A stretch of DNA of 64,000 nucleotides from Pyrococcus yayanosii CH1 (lineage in GTDB: Archaea > Methanobacteriota_B > Thermococci > Thermococcales > Thermococcaceae), in assembly GCF_000215995.1 (NCBI RefSeq), contig NC_015680.1, forward strand, positions 372,001-436,000, in the 5' to 3' direction. The notes beneath the pieces were generated by a model. That model searched no databases, had not been told where the DNA came from, and was given only the letters and a program-made list of their open reading frames with translations. Positions 54,859 to 63,525 of the stretch are shown piece by piece. The first letter of the stretch is position 1. Each line of letters begins with the position of its first letter. Position numbers and translations under genes: made by a program.

Positions 54859-55529
54859 AGCTCTATCATCTCACCGGGCTTGAGGATTATCACTTCGGCC
54901 TTGTCACCCACGAGCCTCTTGAACTCCTCGGGGTCGGCGGAAATCGGTGGCCAGGTGTTGTAGTGCATTGGGATGACCTTCTTCGGCTTAAGCAGCTCCA
55001 CGGCCTTCGCGGCCTCCTCCACGCCCATCGTGAAGTGGCCGCCTATCGGGAGCAGGGCTAGATCTATGGGTCCATAGAGCTCTGCGAAGAGCTCCATGTC
55101 CTTGAAGACGAAGGTGTCGCCCGCGTGGTAGATTTTAACGCCGTCGAGCTCGATGATGTAGCCGCAGGCGTTTCCGATGCTGTACTTGCCATCGCTGCTG
55201 GAGTGCCAGGCTGGAACTTGGACGATCTTGACGCCGTCAATCTCAGTCGGGCCGTAGTTCATGCCCACGGTTGTTATGCCCTTGTTGTTCTCGACGAGGT
55301 AATTGGCGATGTCGTACATTGCCACTATTTTGGCACCAGTCCTCCTGGCTATCTCGGCGGCATCTCCAACGTGGTCCCCGTGGGCGTGGGTCACGAGTAT
55401 GAGGTCAGCCTCAAGCTCCTCAGGCTTTGCTGCAGCTACTGGGTTTCCGCTCAGGAAGGGGTCTATCAGGATTTTCTTGCTTCCCTCGATGTAGAAAGCC
55501 GCATGCCCCAAGAACTTCACCTTCACCAT
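54855..55529 (-). CDS. Metallo-beta-lactamase fold hydrolase (UPF0173)
   Basis: 224 residues from ATG 55529 after GGTGGTTGCC. VKFLGHAAFYIEGSKKILID is the family start, THAHGDHVGDA the zinc motif, with further ligands in VPAWHSSSDG, HAGDTFVFKD and IPMHYNTWPP. The UPF0173 family has unknown substrates, perhaps cyclic nucleotides or lactones. Single gene, convergent with the ftsY operon. Confidence 0.93.
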   Translation of the reverse strand: MVKVKFLGHAAFYIEGSKKILIDPFLSGNPVAAAKPEELEADLILVTHAHGDHVGDAAEIARRTGAKIVAMYDIANYLVENNKGITTVGMNYGPTEIDGVKIVQVPAWHSSSDGKYSIGNACGYIIELDGVKIYHAGDTFVFKDMELFAELYGPIDLALLPIGGHFTMGVEEAAKAVELLKPKKVIPMHYNTWPPISADPEEFKRLVGDKAEVIILKPGEMIEL

Positions 55530-55629
55530 GGCAACCACCGATGGATATAATCACCTCGAATCACTTAAACCTTGTGGGCCATAGATTTATAAGAGGACCC
55601 CTGAGAGGAGAGAACGGAGGGGCAGGTTT

Positions 55630-56793
55630 ATGCCCACGAACGTAACGGCAGAGTACTTAGAAGCCGAGGAGGAATACAGGAACGCCAAGACGATTCCCGA
55701 AAAGATTCGGGCACTTGAGAAAATGTACGCCACAGTGCCCAAGCACAAGGGAACCGAGAAGCTCAGGCTGATGATAAAGCGCAAGCTCGCCGAGCTCAGG
55801 AAGGAACTGGAGAAGCAAAGGCAGCAGAGGAAGGGTGGCGGCTACTCGCTGGCGGTTAAGAAGGAAGGGGCAGCCCAAATAGTCCTCGTTGGTTTCCCGA
55901 ACGTTGGCAAGTCGGAGCTCCTAAGGGCCTTAACGGGAGTGGATGTTGAGAGCGCCGACTATCCCTTCACGACGACCGAGCCAATACCGGCCATGATGAA
56001 CTACAAGGATGTCCAGATACAGCTCGTCGAGGTGCCAGGCCTCATAGAGGGAGCCGCCCTCGGGAAGGGCATGGGGCCGCAGTTGCTCGCGGTGGTCAGA
56101 AACGCCGACGCCATAGCCATCGTCATAAACCTCAGTGAGGACCCGGCCAAGCAGATGGAAATACTTCTGAGGGAGTTTGAGAGGGCGGGCATAAAGGTGA
56201 ACAAAAGGAGGCCAAGGGTTGAGATAAGGAAGACACCGAGTGGCGGCATAGTGATAAACGGGGCTGAGAACATAAAAGGTGATCTGGACGAAGTTATGAG
56301 GATGCTCCGCGAGGAGAGAATTCACTCGGCCGAGATAACCGTCAAGGAGCCCGTGACATTGGAGGAGTTCGCCGATGCCCTCGACGACAGCCTCGTCTGG
56401 AAGAAGGCTATAATAATCGCCAACAAAGGGGATGCCCCGGGTAGCAAGGAGAATTACGAGAGATTAGTTAAGGCTTACGGGGACCGCTTTAAGATAGTGC
56501 CCGTCTCGGCGAAGAAAGGAATAAACCTCGAGGCCGTGAAGGAGGCGCTGTATGAGGTAGCGGACATAATAAGGGTCTTCACCAAAAGCCCAGGTGAGGA
56601 GCCCGCATATCCTCCGATAGCCCTTAAGAAGGGTTCAACGGTCCTCGATGTGGCGGAGAGAATACACAAGGACTTCGCCAAGAACTTCCGCTACGCGAGG
56701 GTGTGGGGTAAGAGCGTGAAGTTCCCGGGACAGAGGGTTGGTCCTGACCACGTGCTTGAGGACGGCGACATTGTGGAGATACACGCCCGCTGA
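55630..56793 (+). CDS. OBG/DRG-family GTPase
   Basis: 387 residues. An N-terminal helical region with a coiled-coil-like basic segment (KRKLAELRKELEKQRQQR), then G1 GFPNVGKSELL, the G3 region VEVPGLIEGAALGKG and a G4-like IIIANKGDAPG with the Asn-Lys-Gly-Asp form, then a C-terminal TGS domain ending in HVLEDGDIVEIHAR. DRG proteins bind ribosomes or translation factors. Start ATG 55630 after GGAGGGGCAGG. Confidence 0.95.
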   Translation: MPTNVTAEYLEAEEEYRNAKTIPEKIRALEKMYATVPKHKGTEKLRLMIKRKLAELRKELEKQRQQRKGGGYSLAVKKEGAAQIVLVGFPNVGKSELLRALTGVDVESADYPFTTTEPIPAMMNYKDVQIQLVEVPGLIEGAALGKGMGPQLLAVVRNADAIAIVINLSEDPAKQMEILLREFERAGIKVNKRRPRVEIRKTPSGGIVINGAENIKGDLDEVMRMLREERIHSAEITVKEPVTLEEFADALDDSLVWKKAIIIANKGDAPGSKENYERLVKAYGDRFKIVPVSAKKGINLEAVKEALYEVADIIRVFTKSPGEEPAYPPIALKKGSTVLDVAERIHKDFAKNFRYARVWGKSVKFPGQRVGPDHVLEDGDIVEIHAR

Positions 56794-56824
56794 GGTCACT
56801 CCCATTAAGAATTAAGGAGAAAAG

Positions 56825-59614
56825 TCAGCGCCGCCTGAAGAGAAGTGGCAAGAGGGCGAGGGTAGACAGGAGAGCTGGACCGCAGATGCCGGCACCGCCT
56901 TCCCCGGTAGTCTTAGCGTTCTCGGCGGTTTCCGTTTCGATAGAAGTTGTTTCGGTTTCATGACTCTCAATTCTGGGGGCCGTGTCAGTTATCACCGCTT
57001 CGGCGAAGAATTGAACGATTCCGAAAGCTCCCCTCCCCTCTATGCTCAACCGTATATCGCCGGTTATCCCCGATACATCTCCTAGCATTATTCCGTCGAC
57101 GCTTATGAAAATCGTGCTTCCGGAGAGCTCTATTGAGATCACGTGGTCGCCATCCATCGGGTAGGGAACGATGAATGCCTTGGACCCATTAACCTCGACA
57201 ATAACACCATCTGGAACTCCGAGGATGACTGAAACATCTCCAATCCTGATTCTGAGGGACTCACCCTCCTGCAGCTTCGTCCTGAGGGTCAGGCGGAACC
57301 CCCTTAGGGTTTCAAGATACTCGGCCCTGCCACCTTTGAGAACCACAAAGGAGCCGCTGACATCTCCCCCCTCTATCCTCCAGCCCTCTGGACGCCGTGG
57401 GGATGGGAGGTGGCCCTCATAATACCTGTACCACATCGGCGTCATTGGCATCTGAGAAATATAGCACTCGGCGAGCTTCGAGAAATTGACGCTACCTACC
57501 TTTCCAGCCTCCTTCATAACTCTATAGGCCAGAGCGTCCAAGAGGTCATCGCTGGGCGTATGCATTCTCTCGGAGAGGGCTATCCTAACGACACTCCTAA
57601 CAATTTCCACATACGCCTTGCCACCATCAACACCACACCACTCTTCTTCCAAATCCTTGGCGTTCACGAAGACTTCTTCCCCCTCGACCCTCCACTCGCT
57701 GGCTATCCTATATTCCGCCCTGACCCTGACGTTCAGCGCCCGCTCGACGGCCCTAATGGCTTCTTCGAATATCGTTCCAACGTTGGGGGTGGGCTTAATG
57801 GCCATAAACTCTAGCTTGCCCTGCTTGAAGAAGGAGCCGCCAATCCCGATGAATCCGAAGTACGCCTTCTCGCCTAGGTTGTCGATGAGGTCTACGTGTT
57901 TGAGGAATATCCTCTTCTCATCGAGGTAAACCATAAGGTCGCGTGAATCCGCAAGCCATTCCACCCTTAGTTTATGAAGCTCGTCTCCGTAAAGCTTTCC
58001 AACATTGAACTTTTCCACGACGTTCCCGTTCTCTACGACTCCGAGGTAGCCTTCTCCGTCATCAACCCAGATTTTCACACCGTAGCTAGGACTAATTTCC
58101 GGGGATGTAACATCTGGACCAACTCCCTGGAGAAGGAAGTACACCGCCTTGGCCCTTCCACTGTCAAAGCCGAAGTAAAAGGTCATCTTGAAGTCCCTCG
58201 ATAGGTTCACGAGCCTGCCGTACCACGCCGCTCCGAGGCCATCACCCGGCCACTCTACGAGCTGAACTCCTCGGATGTTCTCATTTACATGGGCCTCCCC
58301 GACGGTCTTCCAGAGAGCGTAGGCCCCGTGTTCATCTACTGGGCCCCCGCTACTGTAGATGAGCTGAAGGGGAACCACATAGTGGAGATTTGTCCTGAGT
58401 CCAGTGCCCGCGGTCCATCCGAAGTAAACATAGGGGGAATCGAGGACGTTAATGAGATCCACCTGAGCCTTAATCCTGAGCTCCCCATCCAAGTAAACGC
58501 TAAGCGTTTTGGAGGTTGGTTCCCATCTGACCTCAAATATGTGCGTTCTCTCATCTTCCACCTCGCCCAGGTGTGTCCTGTATTCGTCGAGCTCCCGACC
58601 ATTGATCATGAGAACGATGTAGTCCTCCTTGTCGTGCCTGTCGAGGCCGACGTCCGTATCTATCTTGATGGCGACGCTTGGAGCTATGCCTAGGTATCCG
58701 AGGCCTCTTCCAGGCATTCCAAGGGCGTTCTTAGACTGGCTCTGAAGCACGAAGACTAAACCATCGCCGCCGTTATGGTCACCGAGATAGACCCTGAAGA
58801 TCATCGAGAAGGGTTGCCTGAGGTCAAGGCTGTCTTTATTCCAGATAGCACCAGCTTTGAAAGCCTCATTAGGGGTGAGAACAAAACCCATCTTCACGGG
58901 ATAGTGATAGGCCGTGCCGACGGTGTTCCACTGGCCAACGGTCTCAGCCTTCTCAACCGTCGGGAGGTCGAGTTCTACAATTTTGACGAACTGCAGGTTA
59001 ACCCCTTGGCCCGTGGCTCCTGTCCATCCAACGTAAGCGTACCGGCTCTCGAGAACTTCCTCAATGTCTACCCGGTACTCTATGACCTTTATTCCATCTA
59101 CCCAAACCCTCAAAAGCTTCTCATCCGCGTCCCATATTATCTTAACCCTGTGAAGCCCTCCATCCTCCATGAGGCCCAGCTTCTGGAGGTCGAAGAGCGT
59201 CCTTGAGATTTGTCTTCCATTCACCATGACGTAAACCTGCTCCCCGGGGTTCGTGTCGAACTTAACGGCGACACTCGGCCATATCCCGACGTAGCCAACT
59301 CCATCTCCTCCCGAACCAAGAGCGGCCAGCCCCTCACTCTGGAGGACAAAGGCCATGCCCTCTCCTCCACTCACGTAGGAACCGAAGTGGACGTCAAACT
59401 CGACGCTGAAGTCCCTACTCACATCTATCATCCGGTTGAACCACGCGGCACTCACTTGATCGGGCATGGCGTGGGTTAATATTATCCTATCCCCTGAGAG
59501 CACTGCATTGCCTAGAAGAATCCAGTCCGCTTCACTGAGAGATATAACTTTAAGGGCTCCCGCTGGGCTGGTGAGTATCATCAGAAGAGCGAACAATGCA
59601 ACGGATCTTTTCAT
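56825..59614 (-). CDS. Secreted multi-lectin-domain protein with CGP-CTERM anchor
   Basis: 929 residues. A signal peptide (VALFALLMILTSPAGALK) precedes three tandem L-type lectin-like domains (about 25-205, 225-420 and 430-610) sharing FVLQS, VGYVGIWPSVAVKFDT-type and YVGWTGATG-type motifs. A middle stretch of about 120 residues and a fourth beta-rich domain follow. A Thr/Glu-rich linker leads to CGPALLSTLALLPLLFRRR, the CGP-CTERM signal of Thermococcales by which proteins become lipid-anchored at the surface. It probably binds polysaccharide or S-layer glycan. ATG follows GGTGATCCTACC. Confidence 0.88.
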   Translation of the reverse strand: MKRSVALFALLMILTSPAGALKVISLSEADWILLGNAVLSGDRIILTHAMPDQVSAAWFNRMIDVSRDFSVEFDVHFGSYVSGGEGMAFVLQSEGLAALGSGGDGVGYVGIWPSVAVKFDTNPGEQVYVMVNGRQISRTLFDLQKLGLMEDGGLHRVKIIWDADEKLLRVWVDGIKVIEYRVDIEEVLESRYAYVGWTGATGQGVNLQFVKIVELDLPTVEKAETVGQWNTVGTAYHYPVKMGFVLTPNEAFKAGAIWNKDSLDLRQPFSMIFRVYLGDHNGGDGLVFVLQSQSKNALGMPGRGLGYLGIAPSVAIKIDTDVGLDRHDKEDYIVLMINGRELDEYRTHLGEVEDERTHIFEVRWEPTSKTLSVYLDGELRIKAQVDLINVLDSPYVYFGWTAGTGLRTNLHYVVPLQLIYSSGGPVDEHGAYALWKTVGEAHVNENIRGVQLVEWPGDGLGAAWYGRLVNLSRDFKMTFYFGFDSGRAKAVYFLLQGVGPDVTSPEISPSYGVKIWVDDGEGYLGVVENGNVVEKFNVGKLYGDELHKLRVEWLADSRDLMVYLDEKRIFLKHVDLIDNLGEKAYFGFIGIGGSFFKQGKLEFMAIKPTPNVGTIFEEAIRAVERALNVRVRAEYRIASEWRVEGEEVFVNAKDLEEEWCGVDGGKAYVEIVRSVVRIALSERMHTPSDDLLDALAYRVMKEAGKVGSVNFSKLAECYISQMPMTPMWYRYYEGHLPSPRRPEGWRIEGGDVSGSFVVLKGGRAEYLETLRGFRLTLRTKLQEGESLRIRIGDVSVILGVPDGVIVEVNGSKAFIVPYPMDGDHVISIELSGSTIFISVDGIMLGDVSGITGDIRLSIEGRGAFGIVQFFAEAVITDTAPRIESHETETTSIETETAENAKTTGEGGAGICGPALLSTLALLPLLFRRR

Positions 59615-59667
59615 GGTAGGATCACCAAAAAGTTAATTGGAGAAAAGAGTTTAAAATTCTGCCGGGC

Positions 59668-60786
59668 TCATGGCCTGCCGGGTCTTATGGGCATCTTGTG
59701 ATGCCTGGGTGGAACTGTTCTGACCTTCTCCCTGATCATCTGCTCAACCTCTTCTAGTATCTTAAGGGCCTTGCTGGTATCTCCCCTCTTGAGTGCCTCC
59801 TTTGCCTGCTGGAGGAGCTGTAGCTCCTGAGAGACGTTGTAGCCAATCGCCTGGAGCCTCAGGGCAACCCTCTCAATCATCCTAACTTTGAGTTCAAGCT
59901 TCAAGCTGAGGCTCTTCCTAATACTCATCTCTGCATCTTCACCGGCCATTCTTATGACGGCCTCCGCGTGGGCCTTGGCCGCTATCGCCAACCCATAAGC
60001 CTTTTCGTAGTTCCCGTCCTCATAGGCGTTCTTTGCTTCAGTGAGTAGCTTCTGGGCAGTTTCCAGGAGCTTGCTGGCCGCGGGGATAGTGACATTCTGC
60101 AGGAGCTCCTCAGCAAGGGCCGTCCTGTTTTCGGCTATCTCAATGGCCTCCCAGGCGACTTCGGCGGTGATATTGAGCCGCTCCTCTTTGGCGATTTCAC
60201 CTATATGGGCCCTAACCCTTTCCATGACTCGGAGGGAATATGGCGTCTCCATGATTGTCACGTTCTTGAACTTTTGAAGTATTTGCTCATCAACGGTTTC
60301 GTTCTCAGATACTAGAACCGGTAGGAGGCCTTTCCTGGCCTTAATCTGCATCAGGGCCGCTATGTCCCATCCATACGCTATTGCCCCACCAACGTTCTTG
60401 AGGAGCTCCGGATAATCCTTGGCCAGCATCTCAAGGACGAGTCTGCAGGTCCCAACCCTGTCCTCTCCTCCGATCCTGGTGACGTTTATGCCAAGATCCG
60501 TGAGGTCCTCTTCGTACAGGCTGACGACGGCTCTGGGTCCTCCGATTATCAATACGAGGCTCGGGCCGAGTGATGCTATCTCGGCAGTCACTTCCTCGTT
60601 GTAAACCCCCCACGAGGTCACGACGATAGTGGCATTGAGGAGCTCCGCGACCTTCTCCGCGAGGGTCAGGTCCGCCTCGTTGTCGCTGACCAGTATCACT
60701 ATGTTGGCCGCTTGTGCAGACACTTCACCCATATTCAGCAGGGCCATCAGGAGCATGGCCCCCATTATAATACCAACCTTCTTCAT
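59668..60786 (-). CDS. Secreted protein with CWB2-like domain and helical tail
   Basis: 372 residues from ATG 60786 after GGTGGTGGGA; longer frames upstream are rejected. A signal peptide (KKVGIIMGAMLLMALLNMG) is followed by a domain like cell wall binding repeat 2: IVILVSDNEADLTLAEKVAE, VLIIGGPRAVVS and INVTRIGGEDRVGT. The second half is helical, with TPR-like repeats (AYEDGNYEKAYGLAIAAKAH, ALKRGDTSKALKILEEVEQM). It has several N-x-T sites. Likely attached to the S-layer; it lies next to the lectin protein gene. Confidence 0.85.
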   Translation of the reverse strand: MKKVGIIMGAMLLMALLNMGEVSAQAANIVILVSDNEADLTLAEKVAELLNATIVVTSWGVYNEEVTAEIASLGPSLVLIIGGPRAVVSLYEEDLTDLGINVTRIGGEDRVGTCRLVLEMLAKDYPELLKNVGGAIAYGWDIAALMQIKARKGLLPVLVSENETVDEQILQKFKNVTIMETPYSLRVMERVRAHIGEIAKEERLNITAEVAWEAIEIAENRTALAEELLQNVTIPAASKLLETAQKLLTEAKNAYEDGNYEKAYGLAIAAKAHAEAVIRMAGEDAEMSIRKSLSLKLELKVRMIERVALRLQAIGYNVSQELQLLQQAKEALKRGDTSKALKILEEVEQMIREKVRTVPPRHHKMPIRPGRP

Positions 60787-60941
60787 TCCCACCACCCCGT
60801 TGTTTTCTTCATTGGAGTATAGCATTGCGATGTAAAAAAGGGATACTGTGTCCGTTTCGCGTTCCAAACTGTTTCTGAGGCGCCCAAATGGAGTTAAAGT
60901 GTATCATAGAATTCAAATCGAGCAGAAGTAGTGGGGGAAGC

Positions 60942-62078
60942 CTAAACTATTTTAACCACCCTCTCCTTCCACGGGCTCACACGGACCCTTATATAACCCT
61001 TCAGCTTTCCATCAACTTCTGGGTCGCCCGTGTAGGCTCTCACGATGCCATTCCTTATCTTGGACTCAGACGCAACGACGATTATGTTCTCCTTGGGTAT
61101 TTCTCTGAGAACCGCAGGGGAGAACTGCTGGTTGCCGCGCCCGAAGAGGAAACTAAGGCCCCCTATAACCGTCACGACAATCTTTGGTCTCGTGGGAAGG
61201 AAGCGCAGAAGATCCCTCTCGGTGGCATCTTTAACGAGGAGCCTAGCATTCCCTCCCTCTACCTCTACCACGTCCACACCGAGGAGGGTGCCGTCTATAC
61301 CGAGCTTATCTTTTATCCTCTTGATGGTTGAGCCTGCCCCAAGGAAGTATATGCCGTCCTCTTCGAGTATCTCTTCTGCCACGGAATCGGCGAGGGCTTC
61401 CACTTCCTCCGCCTCATCAACGGGGGTGGGCTCCTTGCTCCCCTGAATGAGGCTCTCAATGACGGGTGTCAGGGCCCTTCCGAACTCTCTTGTCCTCACC
61501 TCATCCCTCCTGTAGGCCTCTTCGTCGAGGTCAATAATGGGTCGAAGCTCTAAGGGGGCCTCCCCCTTCAGGAAGGCTACTAGGAGTCTGGCCGCATCCT
61601 CGGGGGATAACGCAAAGATCCCCGAGAACATCTTGACACCAGTAGGGATGCCGAGCATGGGAACTGCTCTGCCAATGACCTCGAAAACGTCCCTCGCTGT
61701 TCCGTCTCCGCCCGCAAAGACTATTAGCCTAACTTTTCCAAGCATCCTCCTTGCCAGTTCCTTCGTGTCCTCCGCGGTAGTGTCAGGAATCCTGACGCCC
61801 CTAACATCTCTGTAGCTGATTTCCCTGTGTTTAATCACCTCGTATCTGAAAGGGAACTCCTTCAGGACGTCCTCCCCGAGGGGCCCAGGTCCCGTGATAA
61901 ACTCCACGTCCTTTGCCTCATCATAGTGGCTCAGCTCACTGAGGAACAGCCTGACGATATCACCTGCAATCGGCTTGGCGCCCCTCTTTATGGCCTCCTC
62001 GACGACTCCATCCGTTCCCTTCAGGGCTACCCTTCCACCCATCCCGGCTATTGGATTGATTATCAGTCCCACCCTCAT
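60942..62078 (-). CDS. ATP-NAD kinase-like protein (COG3199 type)
   Basis: 378 residues. LIINPIAGMGG opens the fold and LIVFAGGDGTARDVFEVIG is the NAD kinase/diacylglycerol kinase GGDGT motif; GIPTGVKMFSGIFALSPEDAA follows. A long C-terminal half (IYFLGAGSTIKRIKDKLGID onward) is typical of this branch. Whether it phosphorylates NAD or another small molecule is open. Third gene of a minus-strand operon with the K+ channel (4-bp gap). Confidence 0.88.
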   Translation of the reverse strand: MRVGLIINPIAGMGGRVALKGTDGVVEEAIKRGAKPIAGDIVRLFLSELSHYDEAKDVEFITGPGPLGEDVLKEFPFRYEVIKHREISYRDVRGVRIPDTTAEDTKELARRMLGKVRLIVFAGGDGTARDVFEVIGRAVPMLGIPTGVKMFSGIFALSPEDAARLLVAFLKGEAPLELRPIIDLDEEAYRRDEVRTREFGRALTPVIESLIQGSKEPTPVDEAEEVEALADSVAEEILEEDGIYFLGAGSTIKRIKDKLGIDGTLLGVDVVEVEGGNARLLVKDATERDLLRFLPTRPKIVVTVIGGLSFLFGRGNQQFSPAVLREIPKENIIVVASESKIRNGIVRAYTGDPEVDGKLKGYIRVRVSPWKERVVKIV

Positions 62079-62082
62079 CCGC

Positions 62083-63525
62083 TCACCTCATGTACTTCCT
62101 CGCGAAGACGGTAAGGAAAACGGCCCACATAAACATTCCGAAGATAGCCTCGACCGACGCTATCATCTTTCCAACTCCAACCGGGTGAAGGTCTCCATAG
62201 CCAAGGGTCGTGGCTGTCACTATGCTGAAATAAACGTAGTCGAAGAAAGAATTCGTTACCTCCACGCTCCTCGTGAGGTAGTAAAAGAGAGGAAATACAC
62301 CAAGCACAAGGGAGACCCAGAGGAAGACTGGCCTCCTCCAATCGGTTCCGTACTTGCAGGTCAGGTCCGCGAAAAGCCACTCGAAGAAGACCTCAAAAAG
62401 TCTGAAAATCCTCCTAGGCGTCTTTGGTCCCCTAAGGTAGTGGTGAAGGAGCTTCTCCCTTCTGGCAATCATCTCAAGGTAATAGTATTCATCCGCCTTT
62501 TCCTTGTCCCCGCTCCTCTCCCAAGTCGTTCTCGCTATCCTGTAGAAGACTTCCGCGAGGTAGGGATTGTTGAAGAGACAGTTCTCGATGACTATAAAGC
62601 CCAATACCTCAAGCTCGGCGAGAAGATTGGGGAGGAACGTCAGGTTCCAAGTCTCATCGCTATAGAACCTTGAGTTCTTGAGAACAAAGTTGTTATGGAC
62701 GGTAACGTGGACGAACTCGGGGTACCTTATCCTACTGTTCACGACTTCCGCGTGACCCGGGATGGAGGTATTCTCAATCGTGAGTCCTCCAATTAGAGCG
62801 TTTATGTAGAGACGCACTTGCCTCTTGAAGCGGGGACTTTCATCGAACTTTATGCCGCCAATGTAGAGCATGTGGATCCGGACAGGCTTCCGTTTCCTAT
62901 TAAACTCTATTCCCAACTCTTCAGCAAGCCTTTTTATGAGTGGATAGCGGGAGTTTATTGCTATTCTTCTGACGCCCCGTAGGTTCGAAAGCTCTACCCT
63001 ACCCGCCATCCTGCCCCTCTCGCCGTACTCTTCTTCCGCTGTTATCTGGGCTTCCCTGTATTCTACGGAGTTCAACATGACGTACTTTATTGAGCTGTTC
63101 CTGATGAGGATGGAAGATGAGAACTCAACGGAGCAGAGGCTGAGCCCGTAGAGGGTGGAGCCGTTCACGTAAAAGAAGTTAATCGACGATTCTATGACTA
63201 CCACGGATTCGACGTTCGTGTTGATGAGTGTGAGACCCTTGAGTTTTGAATTAGCTATAACAATCCGACCTATAGTGGAGTTCCTGAAGATGAGTGGTCC
63301 CTCAATGTCCTTTCCCGCTATCATGACCTCGTAGAGCTGAACGCCCTCGAAGTTCCTGACCCCCCTCTCGAGGGCCTTCTCGAATGCCCTCCTCTTTATT
63401 TCCTTAATCTTCTCGCCATAGAGGAGCTCTCCCTCCTCGAAGGGTATGTGGAGGGAGCAGTATTTGGAACCTTTTAGGGGCTTTCTCCGACATTTTTTGC
63501 CGTTTGAATAAGTGTACTCGCACAT
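62083..63525 (-). CDS. Pentapeptide-repeat protein fused to a two-helix K+ channel
   Basis: 480 residues. N-terminus CEYTYSNGKKCRRKPL..YCSLH is a small C-x(8)-C-x(10)-C-x2-H zinc-finger-like module. Residues about 60-330 are made of imperfect beta-helix repeats (e.g. LIFRNSTIGRIVIANSKL and SSILIRNSSIKYVML). A helical spacer leads to two membrane helices flanking the pore loop TATTLGYGDLHPVG with the potassium filter. Thus a K+ channel with a cytoplasmic binding domain is predicted. It overlaps the TrkA-C gene upstream by 1 bp. Confidence 0.85.
   Translation of the reverse strand: MCEYTYSNGKKCRRKPLKGSKYCSLHIPFEEGELLYGEKIKEIKRRAFEKALERGVRNFEGVQLYEVMIAGKDIEGPLIFRNSTIGRIVIANSKLKGLTLINTNVESVVVIESSINFFYVNGSTLYGLSLCSVEFSSSILIRNSSIKYVMLNSVEYREAQITAEEEYGERGRMAGRVELSNLRGVRRIAINSRYPLIKRLAEELGIEFNRKRKPVRIHMLYIGGIKFDESPRFKRQVRLYINALIGGLTIENTSIPGHAEVVNSRIRYPEFVHVTVHNNFVLKNSRFYSDETWNLTFLPNLLAELEVLGFIVIENCLFNNPYLAEVFYRIARTTWERSGDKEKADEYYYLEMIARREKLLHHYLRGPKTPRRIFRLFEVFFEWLFADLTCKYGTDWRRPVFLWVSLVLGVFPLFYYLTRSVEVTNSFFDYVYFSIVTATTLGYGDLHPVGVGKMIASVEAIFGMFMWAVFLTVFARKYMR

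Noticed and set aside
56930-59480. Several plus-strand ORFs of 80-140 codons opposite the lectin protein gene
   Set aside because: They are antisense shadows of GC-rich third positions, with no ribosome binding sites, no promoters and no recognisable domains.
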